64,000 nucleotides of DNA from Acorus gramineus. Lineage: Eukaryota; Streptophyta; Magnoliopsida; Acorales; Acoraceae. The DNA is taken from contig JAUJYN010000030.1 in the NCBI GenBank assembly GCA_030737835.1, positions 1,394,301 to 1,458,300 on the forward strand, in the 5' to 3' direction. The position numbers and the translations under genes are program-made. This document shows, piece by piece, positions 44,725 to 55,259 of this stretch. Position 1 is the first letter of the stretch. Each line of letters starts with the position of its first letter. A model generated the notes under the pieces. That model saw only the letters and a program-made list of their open reading frames with translations, was not told the DNA's origin and did no database searches.

Positions 44725-46911
44725 TTACATTTCTTTCAATTTGGGACAAGTACGTGCATTGTGTTTATCCTTTTTACCGCATACACTACAAGTTCGTCTC
44801 TTACCCATCTCTTCCATCGCTATTTCCTTACCCCCTTTCAATCTTTTTCCACTGCCTTTGGGTTTTGAAATATTCGGGGGATGGACATTCACAATCGAAG
44901 GAATTGACATGCTCGCGCATTGTGGTGGGTTGTTACTGCCACTTGTAGTGTGCGAGGCCTTGATTTTCTGCAATTCAACCAACATATCTTTTGCTACGTT
45001 GCACACTTCAACAGGAGCATCATTCAAACATTCTGCAAAACCACGCACGATCTCAATATTCTTCCTGCCACTTGACTGACCTGATGTTCTCTGTGCTTGA
45101 AGTTCTACTCCATCCTTATCATATACTGACCTCGATTTGGCTGTGGTAGTCCATCTTTCAAGGATGAGATTTTCAGGTAAGCAATCGATGAAATTGTTTC
45201 TCAAAACAACAATTATATGAGAACATGGAATGCCTTCATTCTCAAACTTCTTGCACGAGCAATTAATTGCTTGAGATGAGGGATTAAATGAAACTTCACG
45301 ATAATTAGATGAATCCCCCATCCCCAACCTTTTAACAATATGCACTTGAACATCTTCTTCAAATTTCATCATCGATCCACACTGCATAGAAGATATAACT
45401 TCCTTTTGGAACATGTAAAAAATTTTGTGAGTATATCTTTTGGCCATTTGAGATTCAATAGCATAATTTGTTGCAAGTTCTGGACTTTTATCAAATGTCC
45501 CATGATCAGCCACTAGTTCATTGTACCTTTGACGCTCTAATGCCCTTTCAAAAAGATGAATGAACTCAATGAGACTGTTATTTTTATTGAAGTATTTATC
45601 AAAAACAGAATTTTGAGATTCACTTCGTTGACTACTCTTCATTCCTGCCATGAAAATGTCTTTAAAATATAATGGAATCCACTTTTCACGGATAAGAAAC
45701 ATTGTTGCCAACCATTCATTCTGCTCTAACTTGAATTTTCTGATTATCCCCCACCACTTTTCTTCAAACTCATCTGAAGTTTCTGAGCCATATACGCATG
45801 CTTTGAAGGGCTCTAAAAATTCACTTCTATAAGAAACTGGGCTGACTTTCTCTGTTACCTTCTTCATTATGTGCCAAATGCAAAATCTGTGAGGCACCTG
45901 AGGGAACAAATGTGCAATTGCAGCCCCAATTGCAGGATCTTGATCAGTGATGAATGCTTTTGGAGGACTATTTCCCATTGCGTCCAGCCATTTTTCAAAA
46001 AGCCACATAAATGAATCAATCTTCTCATCATTTAACAAGCCACAACCAAAATTAATGGATTGAAAATGATGATTCACTCCAGTAAAAGGTGCACATATTA
46101 GAGAATACTTGTTTGTGCTATAAGTTGTGTCAAATACAACTACATCTCCAAAATGACCATAGGCCTTTCTTGCACCCCCATCGGCCCAAAAACAGTGTGT
46201 CAACTTGTTATCTTTATCCACTTTATACGCAAAATAACAAGATGGATTCATTTCAGATTTTTCTTTGAAGTGGTTCACAAATAATTCTGCATCATAATCC
46301 TTCAATTCATTTCGATTTTTGCCTATGTAGTTCCGAATGTCTCTCTCCGTACATCCAACCTCTTCATACCCTCCTGAATCCATACCCAAAATAGACATGG
46401 TCTGTGCAGTGCTGACATTGGCTCCTCTAAATGTGTCAATCAAAGATTTTTGAGCATTTGTTACTTCTCTATGCGATCTCAAGAGGTGTGTTTTTCTGGG
46501 AGTACACAAAACATGGGAATGACCTTCAACAAGACTGTGCACCTTCCATCTTTCACCATCTTTCATTAAACTGATTTTAGCCTTGCAACCTAATCGCACA
46601 TGTCCTCGGGTTTGTTTTATAGTCGAAGATTTTTTAAATCCTTCTTTGGAACAGACAAAATCTCTCAAATAAAGTTCTTTTGCACCATCATTATTACGAT
46701 ATTTTGTTGATGACTTTCGAACAGAAAAGCCTGAAATTTTTGCATAATTCACATAGAACTTTTCTGCTTCTTCAAGAGAATCGAAAGGCATTCCCATTAA
46801 TGGTTTACATTGTTCATCTACGTCCGGAATCCAAATACCGCTATGATCACCATACAATGATTCTAAATTCTGAACAGTTTCTTCAAGTGTATCGTCATCT
46901 CCACTAAACAT
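44725..46911 (-). CDS. MULE transposase with FAR1 domain, SWIM finger and zinc knuckle (728 residues)
   Basis: Catalyses cut-and-paste movement of the element by a DDE reaction. Domains in order: a FAR1-type DNA-binding region at about residues 45-140 (FDSLEEAEKFYVNYAK, CSKEGFK, GCKAKISL, GHSH); the MULE catalytic domain at about 255-435, with Asp261 (VVFDTTYSTNKY), Asp323 (AFITDQDPAIGAA), the CIWH motif at 344-347 and Glu431 (SQRSESQNS) as likely third acid; a SWIM zinc finger Cys551, Cys553, Cys563, His565; and a C-terminal knuckle Cys708, Cys711, His717, Cys722. The start at 46911 follows an AG acceptor-like site and has the same MF start as the related pseudogene at 52952. The frame is open throughout. 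Two further small exons may follow (44644-44566 and 44478-44353). Related to plant FAR1/FHY3 proteins, but the TIR context shows it is a transposase. Confidence 0.93.
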   Translation of the reverse strand: MFSGDDDTLEETVQNLESLYGDHSGIWIPDVDEQCKPLMGMPFDSLEEAEKFYVNYAKISGFSVRKSSTKYRNNDGAKELYLRDFVCSKEGFKKSSTIKQTRGHVRLGCKAKISLMKDGERWKVHSLVEGHSHVLCTPRKTHLLRSHREVTNAQKSLIDTFRGANVSTAQTMSILGMDSGGYEEVGCTERDIRNYIGKNRNELKDYDAELFVNHFKEKSEMNPSCYFAYKVDKDNKLTHCFWADGGARKAYGHFGDVVVFDTTYSTNKYSLICAPFTGVNHHFQSINFGCGLLNDEKIDSFMWLFEKWLDAMGNSPPKAFITDQDPAIGAAIAHLFPQVPHRFCIWHIMKKVTEKVSPVSYRSEFLEPFKACVYGSETSDEFEEKWWGIIRKFKLEQNEWLATMFLIREKWIPLYFKDIFMAGMKSSQRSESQNSVFDKYFNKNNSLIEFIHLFERALERQRYNELVADHGTFDKSPELATNYAIESQMAKRYTHKIFYMFQKEVISSMQCGSMMKFEEDVQVHIVKRLGMGDSSNYREVSFNPSSQAINCSCKKFENEGIPCSHIIVVLRNNFIDCLPENLILERWTTTAKSRSVYDKDGVELQAQRTSGQSSGRKNIEIVRGFAECLNDAPVEVCNVAKDMLVELQKIKASHTTSGSNNPPQCASMSIPSIVNVHPPNISKPKGSGKRLKGGKEIAMEEMGKRRTCSVCGKKDKHNARTCPKLKEM

Positions 46912-47664
46912 TTTTACTGTAATATGACAACAAATAAAAGAAATAATTCACCCACCATCAAACAATACTCATAAGCCATTCCATCAAACAATTTTATGTG
47001 ATCCGTTGTAAGGCTATTACCAAAAGTGTATGCAAGTGTTCAATAACTATGCATGATCACTGTCTAAAATATTCAATGTGATTACGCATGCATGAAAATA
47101 AGTTTTTTTATAGTTGATGAAATAATAATGTTCAATTATAATGAGTCTCACTTTCTTAATTGAAAGTATCATATAATATTGTCTTGTGTTAATCATTACC
47201 AATACGACCTAATCTTTTTCACATGTCCATCACCTTCAAAAATCAGCCACCCACCTTACCAACATTGGTTGGTTGAAAAAAACACAAAACTTGGAAACCC
47301 TTAAAAAAACAAATGAATACCCTAAACCCTAAGTCATCAATGTAAATCAAAGAAGGTAAAATAAAATCTTACCGTAGACAGGTAAAATAAAATCTTACCG
47401 TAAAATAAATATTCAATAACAACAAATTGAACCATCCTACAATAATTTAACATAATGACCAGGTAATGCATAGTTAAATGGATGGTGATTAATTCGTTGC
47501 TATGGAATGCGACACATTATTGATTAATTCATGCATTAAACATGCATTTCTCAACAAAAGTATAATCCCCATTTAAATCATGAATAAATTATAATTCGTG
47601 CATTAATTATTAATCATTGCAAAAAGCATTTTCAACAAGAATTAATGAATGATTTTAGACAGAT
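46912..47664 (-). other. Upstream region of the transposase gene inside MULE 1
   Basis: AT-rich, with no ORF. It contains a TATTACAG acceptor-like site just before the start codon and a direct repeat of GTAAAATAAAATCTTACCGTA at about 47358-47402. Likely a leader intron between a TIR-borne first exon and the coding exon. Confidence 0.45.
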
Positions 47665-49144
47665 TACGTACTAAATCAGGAGAAGAAAAATTACAAACCC
47701 TTTATGAACAGAACATAAAGGGTTATCCTTTTCTAGATAACCCTTTTCTAGATTTAATCTTAGAAAGATCCAAGCCTACGATGTAAAAGTATGATATGTT
47801 AAGTCTCTCCAAAAAGAAAACAAACATGACCACAATTAATTTAAAATCAAACAGTACTCATATATATTAACTAATTATCTGTGCCACATTACAAAGCTAC
47901 ATTTTTTTTTACCATATAAAAAACCCCATACAAATCACACTCACATAAACATGTAAAATGATCAATCAAACCTACATTTTGAACAGCCCTTTCAATGCCA
48001 TTTATTGACCTCCCTCTCTCACACCATCCCCACCACCACCACCACCTCCATCTCTCCCACTCAACACACTCACACACATAGACACCTCTTTTTTTTATTA
48101 ATTATAATTTGAAGTAGTAGGAGTCAAAAAAAAAAAAAAAGATTGGGTTTTTAGTGGCAGAGATTCCATTGTGTTTTGTCTTCTAAAGATCTAAGCCTAC
48201 AATGTAAAGGTATGATATTTTGAGTCTCAAAAAAAAAAAAAAAATGGAGGCACTTGTCTGTTTATGGAAGATTTGGGTTCCTCTTCAAAGCTAAAATAAA
48301 AGAAAACTAAATAATCAAATAACAGAGCAAATCAAAATCACTGGAAGATATGAGTTCCTCTTCAAAGCCAAAACAAAAGAAAACCCTAAATAATCGAATA
48401 ACAGAAGAAATCAAAATCACAACAATATTTGGATCCCTTTTCAAAGTCAAACAAAAAAAAACCTAAATAATCAAATATCAGAAAAAGGAAATACTTACAT
48501 ATTCACAAACCCTAAATAATCATATAATCAATGAGGAGAAAGGAAATACTTGTACATGCAATGTCTATTCTTTATCATTCAAAACATATTCACACAGAAT
48601 TTCAAGATGGTAGGATTTACATGCATTAGCCTTTCCCCAAAAAAAAAATCACAGATCATCCAAAACAAATTCACAATGAAAACCCTAGCTTATCAAACAA
48701 AACAACAAACCTTAAAAAAAATATGAAATAATCAGATATTCAATGAAGGTAAAGGAAATACTTGAATGTTATGCCGGGACGATGCCGGTGCCGGGAGGTG
48801 ACGATGCCGGCCGGGAAGGGGACGATTTCTGAACAATGTCGGGACGGGCACGGGGACGATGCCGGGGAAGGGAGGTGTCGGCGTGAAGAGGGGAGGTGCC
48901 GGTGTGATTTGGGGAAGCTTTTCGGTGGAGATGAAGAAACCCAAAAAACAAAACAGAGACGAAAGAGAGAGAAGGGGTCGAGAGAGTTGTTGTTTTGATT
49001 ATTTAGGGGAGGGGTATATTCGGAATTTGTGGGGTTTTTTTTTTTTAATTGGACCGTTCGATTGATGGTCCGCGAATCGGACGGACGTAGTCGCGTCCCG
49101 CACGATATAACGCCTCCCTCACGTCCCGCACGATATCACCCGTG
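47665..49144 (-). repeat. Right terminal inverted repeat of MULE 1
   Basis: Reverse complement of 35802-37279 with only small length changes in A/T runs. The inner boundary is sharp: similarity stops after the TAGTACGTA motif (37271-37279 and 47673-47665). It probably supplies the promoter of the transposase gene. Confidence 0.92.
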
Positions 49145-49170
49145 TGTGTATATATATATATATATATACA
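49145..49170. repeat. (TA)n with flanking (CA/TG)n between MULE 1 and MULE 2
   Basis: GTGTGTATATA...TATACACACAC forms a near-perfect palindromic microsatellite and is all that separates the two elements. Confidence 0.9.
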
Positions 49171-49177
49171 CACACAG

Positions 49178-49600
49178 AGGGTGCGTCAGTGCACCCTATT
49201 GTGTCAGTGCACCCTATTGTGCGCTCGTTAATGTCACTCGATCGTTGGGCTCGTGATCGAACGGCACCCATGTCTTAAAAAAAAGAAAACAAAGGAACAG
49301 GATGAAACCAGTTGCACGAGGGAGTCACTCGTCCCCCCTCTCTCTCCTCATTTTTTTGTTTGATCGTCTCTTCGATCCTTCTCTTCAACATCAGCTCTGA
49401 ATAGAGTTAAAAAAAAATCTTGATCACCACCTACTTCGGCCTCCCACCCCTCGTCGTGCTCGTTGTCCACTCGGCCACCCCCACCCCTCCCTGTGCTCGA
49501 CGACCACCGGCCACCCCCACCCAGTCCAGGTTTTATCTGATTTTTTTGAGATTTTGGGTGTTCTTTTCAGATTTATTTTGAAATCTAGGTTTTATGTGAT
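49178..49600 (+). repeat. Left terminal inverted repeat of MULE 2
   Basis: GGGTGCGTCAGTGCACCC..., GCTCGTTAATGTCAC, GATCGAACGGCACCC, GAGTGACTCGTCC-like and CTCTCTCCTCATTTTTTTG phrases are found inverted at the right end. Contains a 22-base direct repeat of the GTGTCAGTGCACCCTATT type at 49184-49220. Confidence 0.85.
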
Positions 49601-50926
49601 GGGGTTCGAATGGGATGGTACATTGAAAAAATGGGTGGTGACTAAGAGCTTGGTTAAATATGTAGTGCATATCAAAGTATTGTATATTTTGTCCTGCGCG
49701 GAGTGCTGAGTTTTCTTGGTGCATCTGATGTAAGGTAAATTTTAAATTTTATCTTCAGGATAACATCTTCATTACTGAATTCATTCCCTCTGCAAGCCCT
49801 CACTCATGTTCGCTCGTGCTAATCGACGTGCCTCTGCATATCACCAAGTCGGGAACCCAGCTAGGCTTATCGGAGGGAAGGAGAGGCCGGTGAGGCACGA
49901 GGACGTGCCCGGTGAGTCCATGGACCATATACATCTTTTATGTCTGAGTGGTCTGATTACATAAATTGAATGAATTGAATTGTGCGTTATGTGTTTGTGT
50001 TTATGATTGTGAGACTTTTTTGTATTGAATGTGTATTGTGATATTTAGATTGGTGGTAATGGCGATTACAATGAGATTTTGGTTAAGCAGATATTTGTAG
50101 TTTTGGTGTAAAAAATTTAGAAGAATTTGAAAGGTAATTGAAATGGAAATGTTACAATTTTTGGTTGATGATGTAAAGTAAGGGGAAAAAAAAGATCCTT
50201 GCTTGCTTTATTTCTGGTTCATATTCATAGTTTTGTGTTTGGCTGATTTTTTTTATGATTCTATTTAGGCATATTAGATTGGGTGGGAATTTCATTTTAT
50301 GTCTTGTTGCTTAAAAGCTTGGGAAAGAGAAGATGTAGTTTGAGACAACAATGAGGGGCTTAGGTTTTTCTGTGGCTTATGTTTATGTATGTAAGGAATG
50401 ATTTAACATGCTACCTCATTGGTAATATGATGCTATGTGATGGATCTTGACAATTTAGACTGGGGATATCTTTGGACTCACTCGTTTCATCTTGAGCACT
50501 TAAGACATGCTACTTTCTCTGTCTGTCAGGAAAACAATTGGTATGTCTCTACCACACTGGTCAAGCATGGAGCCATATTATTTGGTTCATGGAATATGAA
50601 ACAATGGTATGGTGTTATTCTTGAAGCCATCCACAAATATCAAAAGCAAGATGTTGATACTAATTATTGAAAACCATTGGAGATTCAGTTATGAGAGCTA
50701 TGTATCATACAAGCCATTGTACTTTTTTTTTTCTTTTTCTTGGTGAGAAGGCCCTTAACTAGGCCATGCTTTCCTATGTTATATTGTTCAAAAATGAAAT
50801 ATTTGTCCTAGTAGAGGGACCCTGTACACAAAATATATATATACAAGCCTTCAAACTAGGCAGTTCAGCTCCCATTACGCGAGCTGCAGATTTTATTCGT
50901 GTACACCAGATTTGAATGAGGACCAG
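49601..50926 (+). other. MULE 2 interior without recognised gene
   Basis: A coding-like stretch at 49807-49911 (MFARANRRASAYHQVGNPAR..., ending before GTGAGT) looks like a captured exon of unknown origin. An open frame at 50437-50667 (MDLDNLDWGYLWTHSF...) is not recognised. The rest is AT-rich. Confidence 0.4.
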
Positions 50927-52162
50927 TGTTGGTGGTTTTGATTGTCGTTAAAATCTCGTCTTTGCCAACAAAAATATAAAACCCTTACCTAGGTAGAAAG
51001 TGGTAGCAAGGGGTCGAATCCACAGGGAGGCTATTGAAGTAAACGAATAAAAGTAAAAGATTATCAATATTTGACAAAAAGGTTTAAAAACAAATTATTG
51101 ATTTAAGAAAACTATTTGAAAAGCTTAGGTTGAAATTAATGTAAAAAAAGACCATCAAGGATTGGAAATCCACCCCACGAATATCGTGATAATTCTTTCT
51201 TTTGCATTCAATGAAAACAGAATATTTCAAAAGCAGTTCACTTCTACTCGATTTAAAAATAGGGTTTATAAAGCATCAACCGTATCCCATCTAAGTAGAA
51301 CGACGGAAGATCTAAAAATACCCATAATCAAAAGAAATCTGAGTTGAAGAAACTATATAAACATGAAGAACAAATCAGAAAACATCAATGCACAAAGAAA
51401 ATAATCAATCACTCAATCTCATGGGGTGGAATCCTCTCCTTGATGGAAGGATTTTCTAGCCTACCATGGTTGATGAAATTCTAGAATAAAAATATTCCAT
51501 AAAATAATAATGCACTTTATTGAAAACACGAGAATCTGTCTCTAATACTAAAGAAATAAAAACAAAAACTAAAAACAGAAAAGAAATAACAAAAACTGAA
51601 AAAGAATTCCTTCTGGCTGAATGCAGAGATCTCTCCTTGGCTGAATGCTGAGATGCCTCCTTGGCTGAATGCAGACCTCCCTCCTCTGGAGTGCCCTTTT
51701 TATAGGGGTTTTGAGGGTTGAATTAGTTGTAAATGCTGATTTGCTTGAGTTGTTAATGCTGATTTGCAAAATATGTTGGAGATATAATTGCAAAATCTGT
51801 TAGAGATCTTGTTGATTTGTTGGAGATGTCAAAGCTGATTTGATTGAAGATTTTATTGATTTGGTAGATCATTTTTAGAAGTTTTGATGAAGCTTTGAAT
51901 GCTAATTCCTTCTCCAATTTATAACCTGCCAAATTTAAATACTGCCAAATTTAGATTTCTGAATTTTAAAATATGGCTCTATATGAAAAATATGATAATG
52001 CATATTAATTGTATAAATATTGTCAATTTGTGTAAAATATGCTTTGAATATAAAGAATAGAAACTTCCCTAATATGCATGTATATATGAATAATTACATA
52101 GGGAAATATTCCAAAACAACTCTTAAAAGCATATAAAAATATGTTCTTTTGAATATCTAACA
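50927..52162 (+). mobile_element. Possible small LTR or solo LTR inserted in MULE 2
   Basis: Starts TGTTGGTGG and ends CTAACA. Near its left end it has the phrase GTAGCAAGGGGTCGAATCCACAGGGA, a wording common in plant LTR-type repeats. No clear target duplication and no coding sequence. A GCTGAATGCAGA phrase is repeated three times at 51615-51680. Confidence 0.35.
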
Positions 52163-52244
52163 CAAGCCATTAGTGATATAGTTGAAAAATGTGTTTATGT
52201 AAATGATTTAAATTGCTTTATGTCTTTTGATGATTTATAGACAA

Positions 52245-52300
52245 ACTCCATAACTTATTAAAACACCAATGTCCAATCAAAATTAAAAATAAGATTGATG
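52245..52300. repeat. Inverted copy of 58546-58600 inside MULE 2
   Basis: The phrase CTTATTAAAACACCAATGTCC and its flanks (about 53 bases) recur as reverse complement at 58546-58600 with about three differences, far inside the TIRs. Confidence 0.75.
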
Positions 52301-52729
52301 ATTTGTTCAAAAGAGCTTCAAATACAGATTAATTTATTTCTTGTAATTTAATTAAGACAACTAAGAAAGGGGTCTGGAAAAACATTTTTCCTATTAATTA
52401 ACTTACTGAATTTCTACTCACTTGTGCATTATAAAGATTATGGCCTTAAACTTACTGCAGTACACTTCAAAATATGTCTAATAGCAAACATAGAACAATT
52501 CAATCAGTGTGGCCAATGTCCGTGTTCTGTTTCCATTATTAGGTAGGTGTAGATTAGTTTTTTTTTCATATTTTTTTTGTACTCAAGCATATGCTTATTA
52601 ACAGAGTAAGGCATTCCAAACTAAAAATAAAAAATAAAAAATTGATAGATTAAGCAATAGATTTATATTCCAGCTGATTTGGTTGATTAATGATTCAGCT
52701 CATGATGGTTTTCTCTGTGGATTGTGTAG

Positions 52730-52840
52730 ATAGTTGATCAGCTTGGAGGTGTTGTTAACCATCATGGAAATATGAGCACGCATGTGATCACTGGAAAAGC
52801 AAGAAGAACTTTGAACTTCTGCATAGCCTCGTGCTTTGGG
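52730..52840 (+). pseudogene. Captured exon resembling a BRCT domain
   Basis: Between TGTGTAG and a non-canonical right border, 37 codons read without a stop: IVDQLGGVVNHHG, MSTHVITGKARRTLNFCIAS. The pattern of a Gly-Gly turn, THVITGK and RRTLNFC is typical of BRCT repeats in plant DNA-damage proteins. Parent gene not identified. It lies just upstream of the transposase pseudogene in the same orientation. Confidence 0.5.
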
Positions 52841-52951
52841 TTAGTGTCATCACACCCTTTCCTACTCAACTCAAGTTATTGGTGTAATGATTTTTTTTTT
52901 TGAGGCCCTCCATGTAGTCATTTTTTTTCCACTACTTGACGTCCAGCAAAA

Positions 52952-55259
52952 ATGTTCAATTCTGAAGAAGTTGAAGGTGAAAATGTTGACCTTTTGCATG
53001 GTGATGATGGTGAAAATTGGATTCCCGATATTAATGATCAGCTTAAACCAGTGACTGGGATGTCCTTTGAGTCTTTTGAAGAAGTTGAGAAATTCTATAT
53101 GAATTATGCCAAGATTGCGGGCTTCGGGGTTCGAAATCCTCTACAAAGTACCAAAACAATGAGAGATCAAAGGAACTTTTTTTTAGAGCTTTTGTTTATT
53201 CTAAAGAAGGATTTAAAAACTCATCAAGAAGTGACAGCGACAATAAACCTATTCAAGGACATACAAGATTAGGGTGCAAGACAAAAATATCTTTCATGAA
53301 AGATGATAGAATATGGAAGGTTCGCAATTTTATTGAAGGTCATGCACATGTGTTGTGTATTCTTTGAAAAACACATTTTTTTAGATCACACAGAGAAGTG
53401 ACAATTGCCCAAAGGTCTCTGATCCATACATTTAGAGGAGCAAATGTCAGCACCTCACAAACCGTCTCTATATTGGGGTTAGATTCTGGAAGATATCAAG
53501 AAGTGGGATGCACAGAAAGAGATATTCGAAACTATTTATCGAATACTCAAAAAGAAATGAAAGATTATGATGCTGAATTGTTTTTAAACTATTTCAAAGA
53601 AAAAGCTGAAATGAATCATTCTTATTATTTTGCATATGAAGTTGATGAAGAGAACAAGTTAACACGCAACTTTTGGGCTGATGGGGGTGCAAGAAAGGCA
53701 TATGCATATTTCGGGGATGTAGTTGTGTTTGACACAACTTATAGCACAAATAAATATTCATTAGTATGTGCACCCTTCACTGGAGTGAATCACCATTTTC
53801 AGTCTATTAATTTCGGTTGTGGATTATTAAAAGATGAGAAGATGGATTCTTTCTTGTGGCTTTTTGAAAAATGGCAAGAGGCAATGGGAAATTGTCCACC
53901 AAAAGCATTTATCACAGATCAAGATCCTGCCATAGGAGCTGCAATTGCACACTTATTCCCCAATGTTACTCACCGATTTTGCATATAGCACATAATGAAA
54001 AAGTTGTCAGAGAAAGTTGGTACAGCAGGTTACAGAAGTGAGTTTTTGGAGCCCTTCAAAGAATGTGTGTATGGATCAGAAACCACAGATGTGTTTGAGG
54101 CAAGGTGGTGGGATTTAATTAGTTCATTTCAACTAGAACAGAATGAATGGTTGGCAACTCTATATCATATTCGTGAGAAGTAGATTCCATTATACTTTAA
54201 AGACACATTCATGGTAGGGATGATGAGTAGTCAGCGCAGTGAAGCTCAGAATTCTGTGTTTGATAAATATTTGAATAAAAAACACAGTTTAATTGAGTTT
54301 ATTCATCTCTTTGAAAGGGCTTTAGAGCGTCAAAGATACAATGAATTAGTGGCAGATCATAAAATGCTTGATAAAATACCAGAAATTGTCAGTAATTATG
54401 CTATAGAGTTGCAAATGTCCAAGAGATACACTCACAAGATTTTTTACATGCTTCAGAAAGAAGTTATATCTTCTACGAACTATGGGTCTATGTTGAAGTA
54501 TTTATTAAATGTGCAAGTGCATGTTGGGAAAAGGTTTGGGGATACTATCAAATTCCGTGAAGTTTCAAATGATCCATCAAATGATGTAATCAGTTGCTCG
54601 TGCAAGATGTTTGAAAGTGAAGGCATTCCATGTGCACATATTATTGTTGTTCTGCAAAATAATTTCATTGATTACTTGCCTGATAATTTAATATTTGAAA
54701 AATGGACCACTTCAGCAAAATGGAGGATAGTGTATGATGGCAATGGAGTGGATCTTCAAGAAACCCAAAATATATCATGTGGAAGAAAGAATCTTGAGAT
54801 TGTGTGTGGCTTTGTAGAATGTTTAGATGATGCTCCCATTGAAATGTGAGATGCAGCAAAAGAAATGTTATGCAGTTTGTAAGAATTGAAGTTGTCACAT
54901 AGTGCATCTGGTAGTAGCAATTCGAGACAAAATAAAAGCATGTCCATCCCTTCAGTTGTTAATGTTCATCCCCCAAATACTTCAAAAAGGAAAGGAAGTG
55001 GAAAGAGATTGAAGGGAGTAAAAGAATTTGCGATGGAAGACATGGAGAAGAGGAGAACTTGCAGCATATGTGGAAAAAAAAAGATAAACATAATGCATGT
55101 ACATGTCCCAAACTAAAAGAAATGTAAGTTTCTGTTTTTTGTTTGCAATGAAAATGTTAATTAAGTCATTCTACTAATATATTGAAGTTTGGATTATTTC
55201 AGGTTATCACAGAATGAAACTCAAGCTTTCAATGAAACCCAAGCTTCAAATATTGACTG
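52952..55259 (+). pseudogene. MULE transposase pseudogene of MULE 2
   Basis: Aligns along its whole length with the 728-residue transposase of MULE 1. The start (MF, 52952), the WIPDINDQLKP segment, FAR1 region, DTTYSTNKYSLVCAP, FITDQDPAIGAA, SQRSEAQNS, SWIM finger (CSCKMFESEGIPCAH) and a C-terminal knuckle region all remain. It is broken by a frameshift near 53150-53270, a TGA near 53367, TGG-to-TAG changes at 53986 (CIW) and 54181 (EKW), a TGA at 54847 and a TAA near 54880. The second exon (55201-55259), joined across a GTAAGT...TTTCAG intron, ends in TGA and supports the exon model for MULE 1. Confidence 0.9.

Larger units (their letters stand above)
35802..49144 (+). mobile_element. MULE 1: autonomous-looking Mutator-like element with Ulp1 protease gene, 13.3 kb
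   Basis: Terminal inverted repeats of about 1,480 bp (35802-37279 and 47665-49144) enclose two convergent genes. A Ulp1-like protease gene reads inward from the left TIR (37556-40533). A MULE transposase reads inward from the right TIR (46911-44725). A satellite-like array (about 40740-43960) lies between their 3' ends. The two-gene convergent layout parallels maize MuDR, but the partner gene is Ulp1-like, as in Ulp1-carrying plant MULEs (Kaonashi-type). TIRs nearly identical to each other and an intact transposase frame suggest recent activity. Element strand is arbitrary. Confidence 0.93.

Noticed and set aside
44725..46911. A domesticated FAR1/FHY3-type host transcription factor
   Set aside because: The gene lies between nearly identical long TIRs with a Ulp1-like partner and has a broken relative in the neighbouring MULE, so it is a transposase and not a host regulator.
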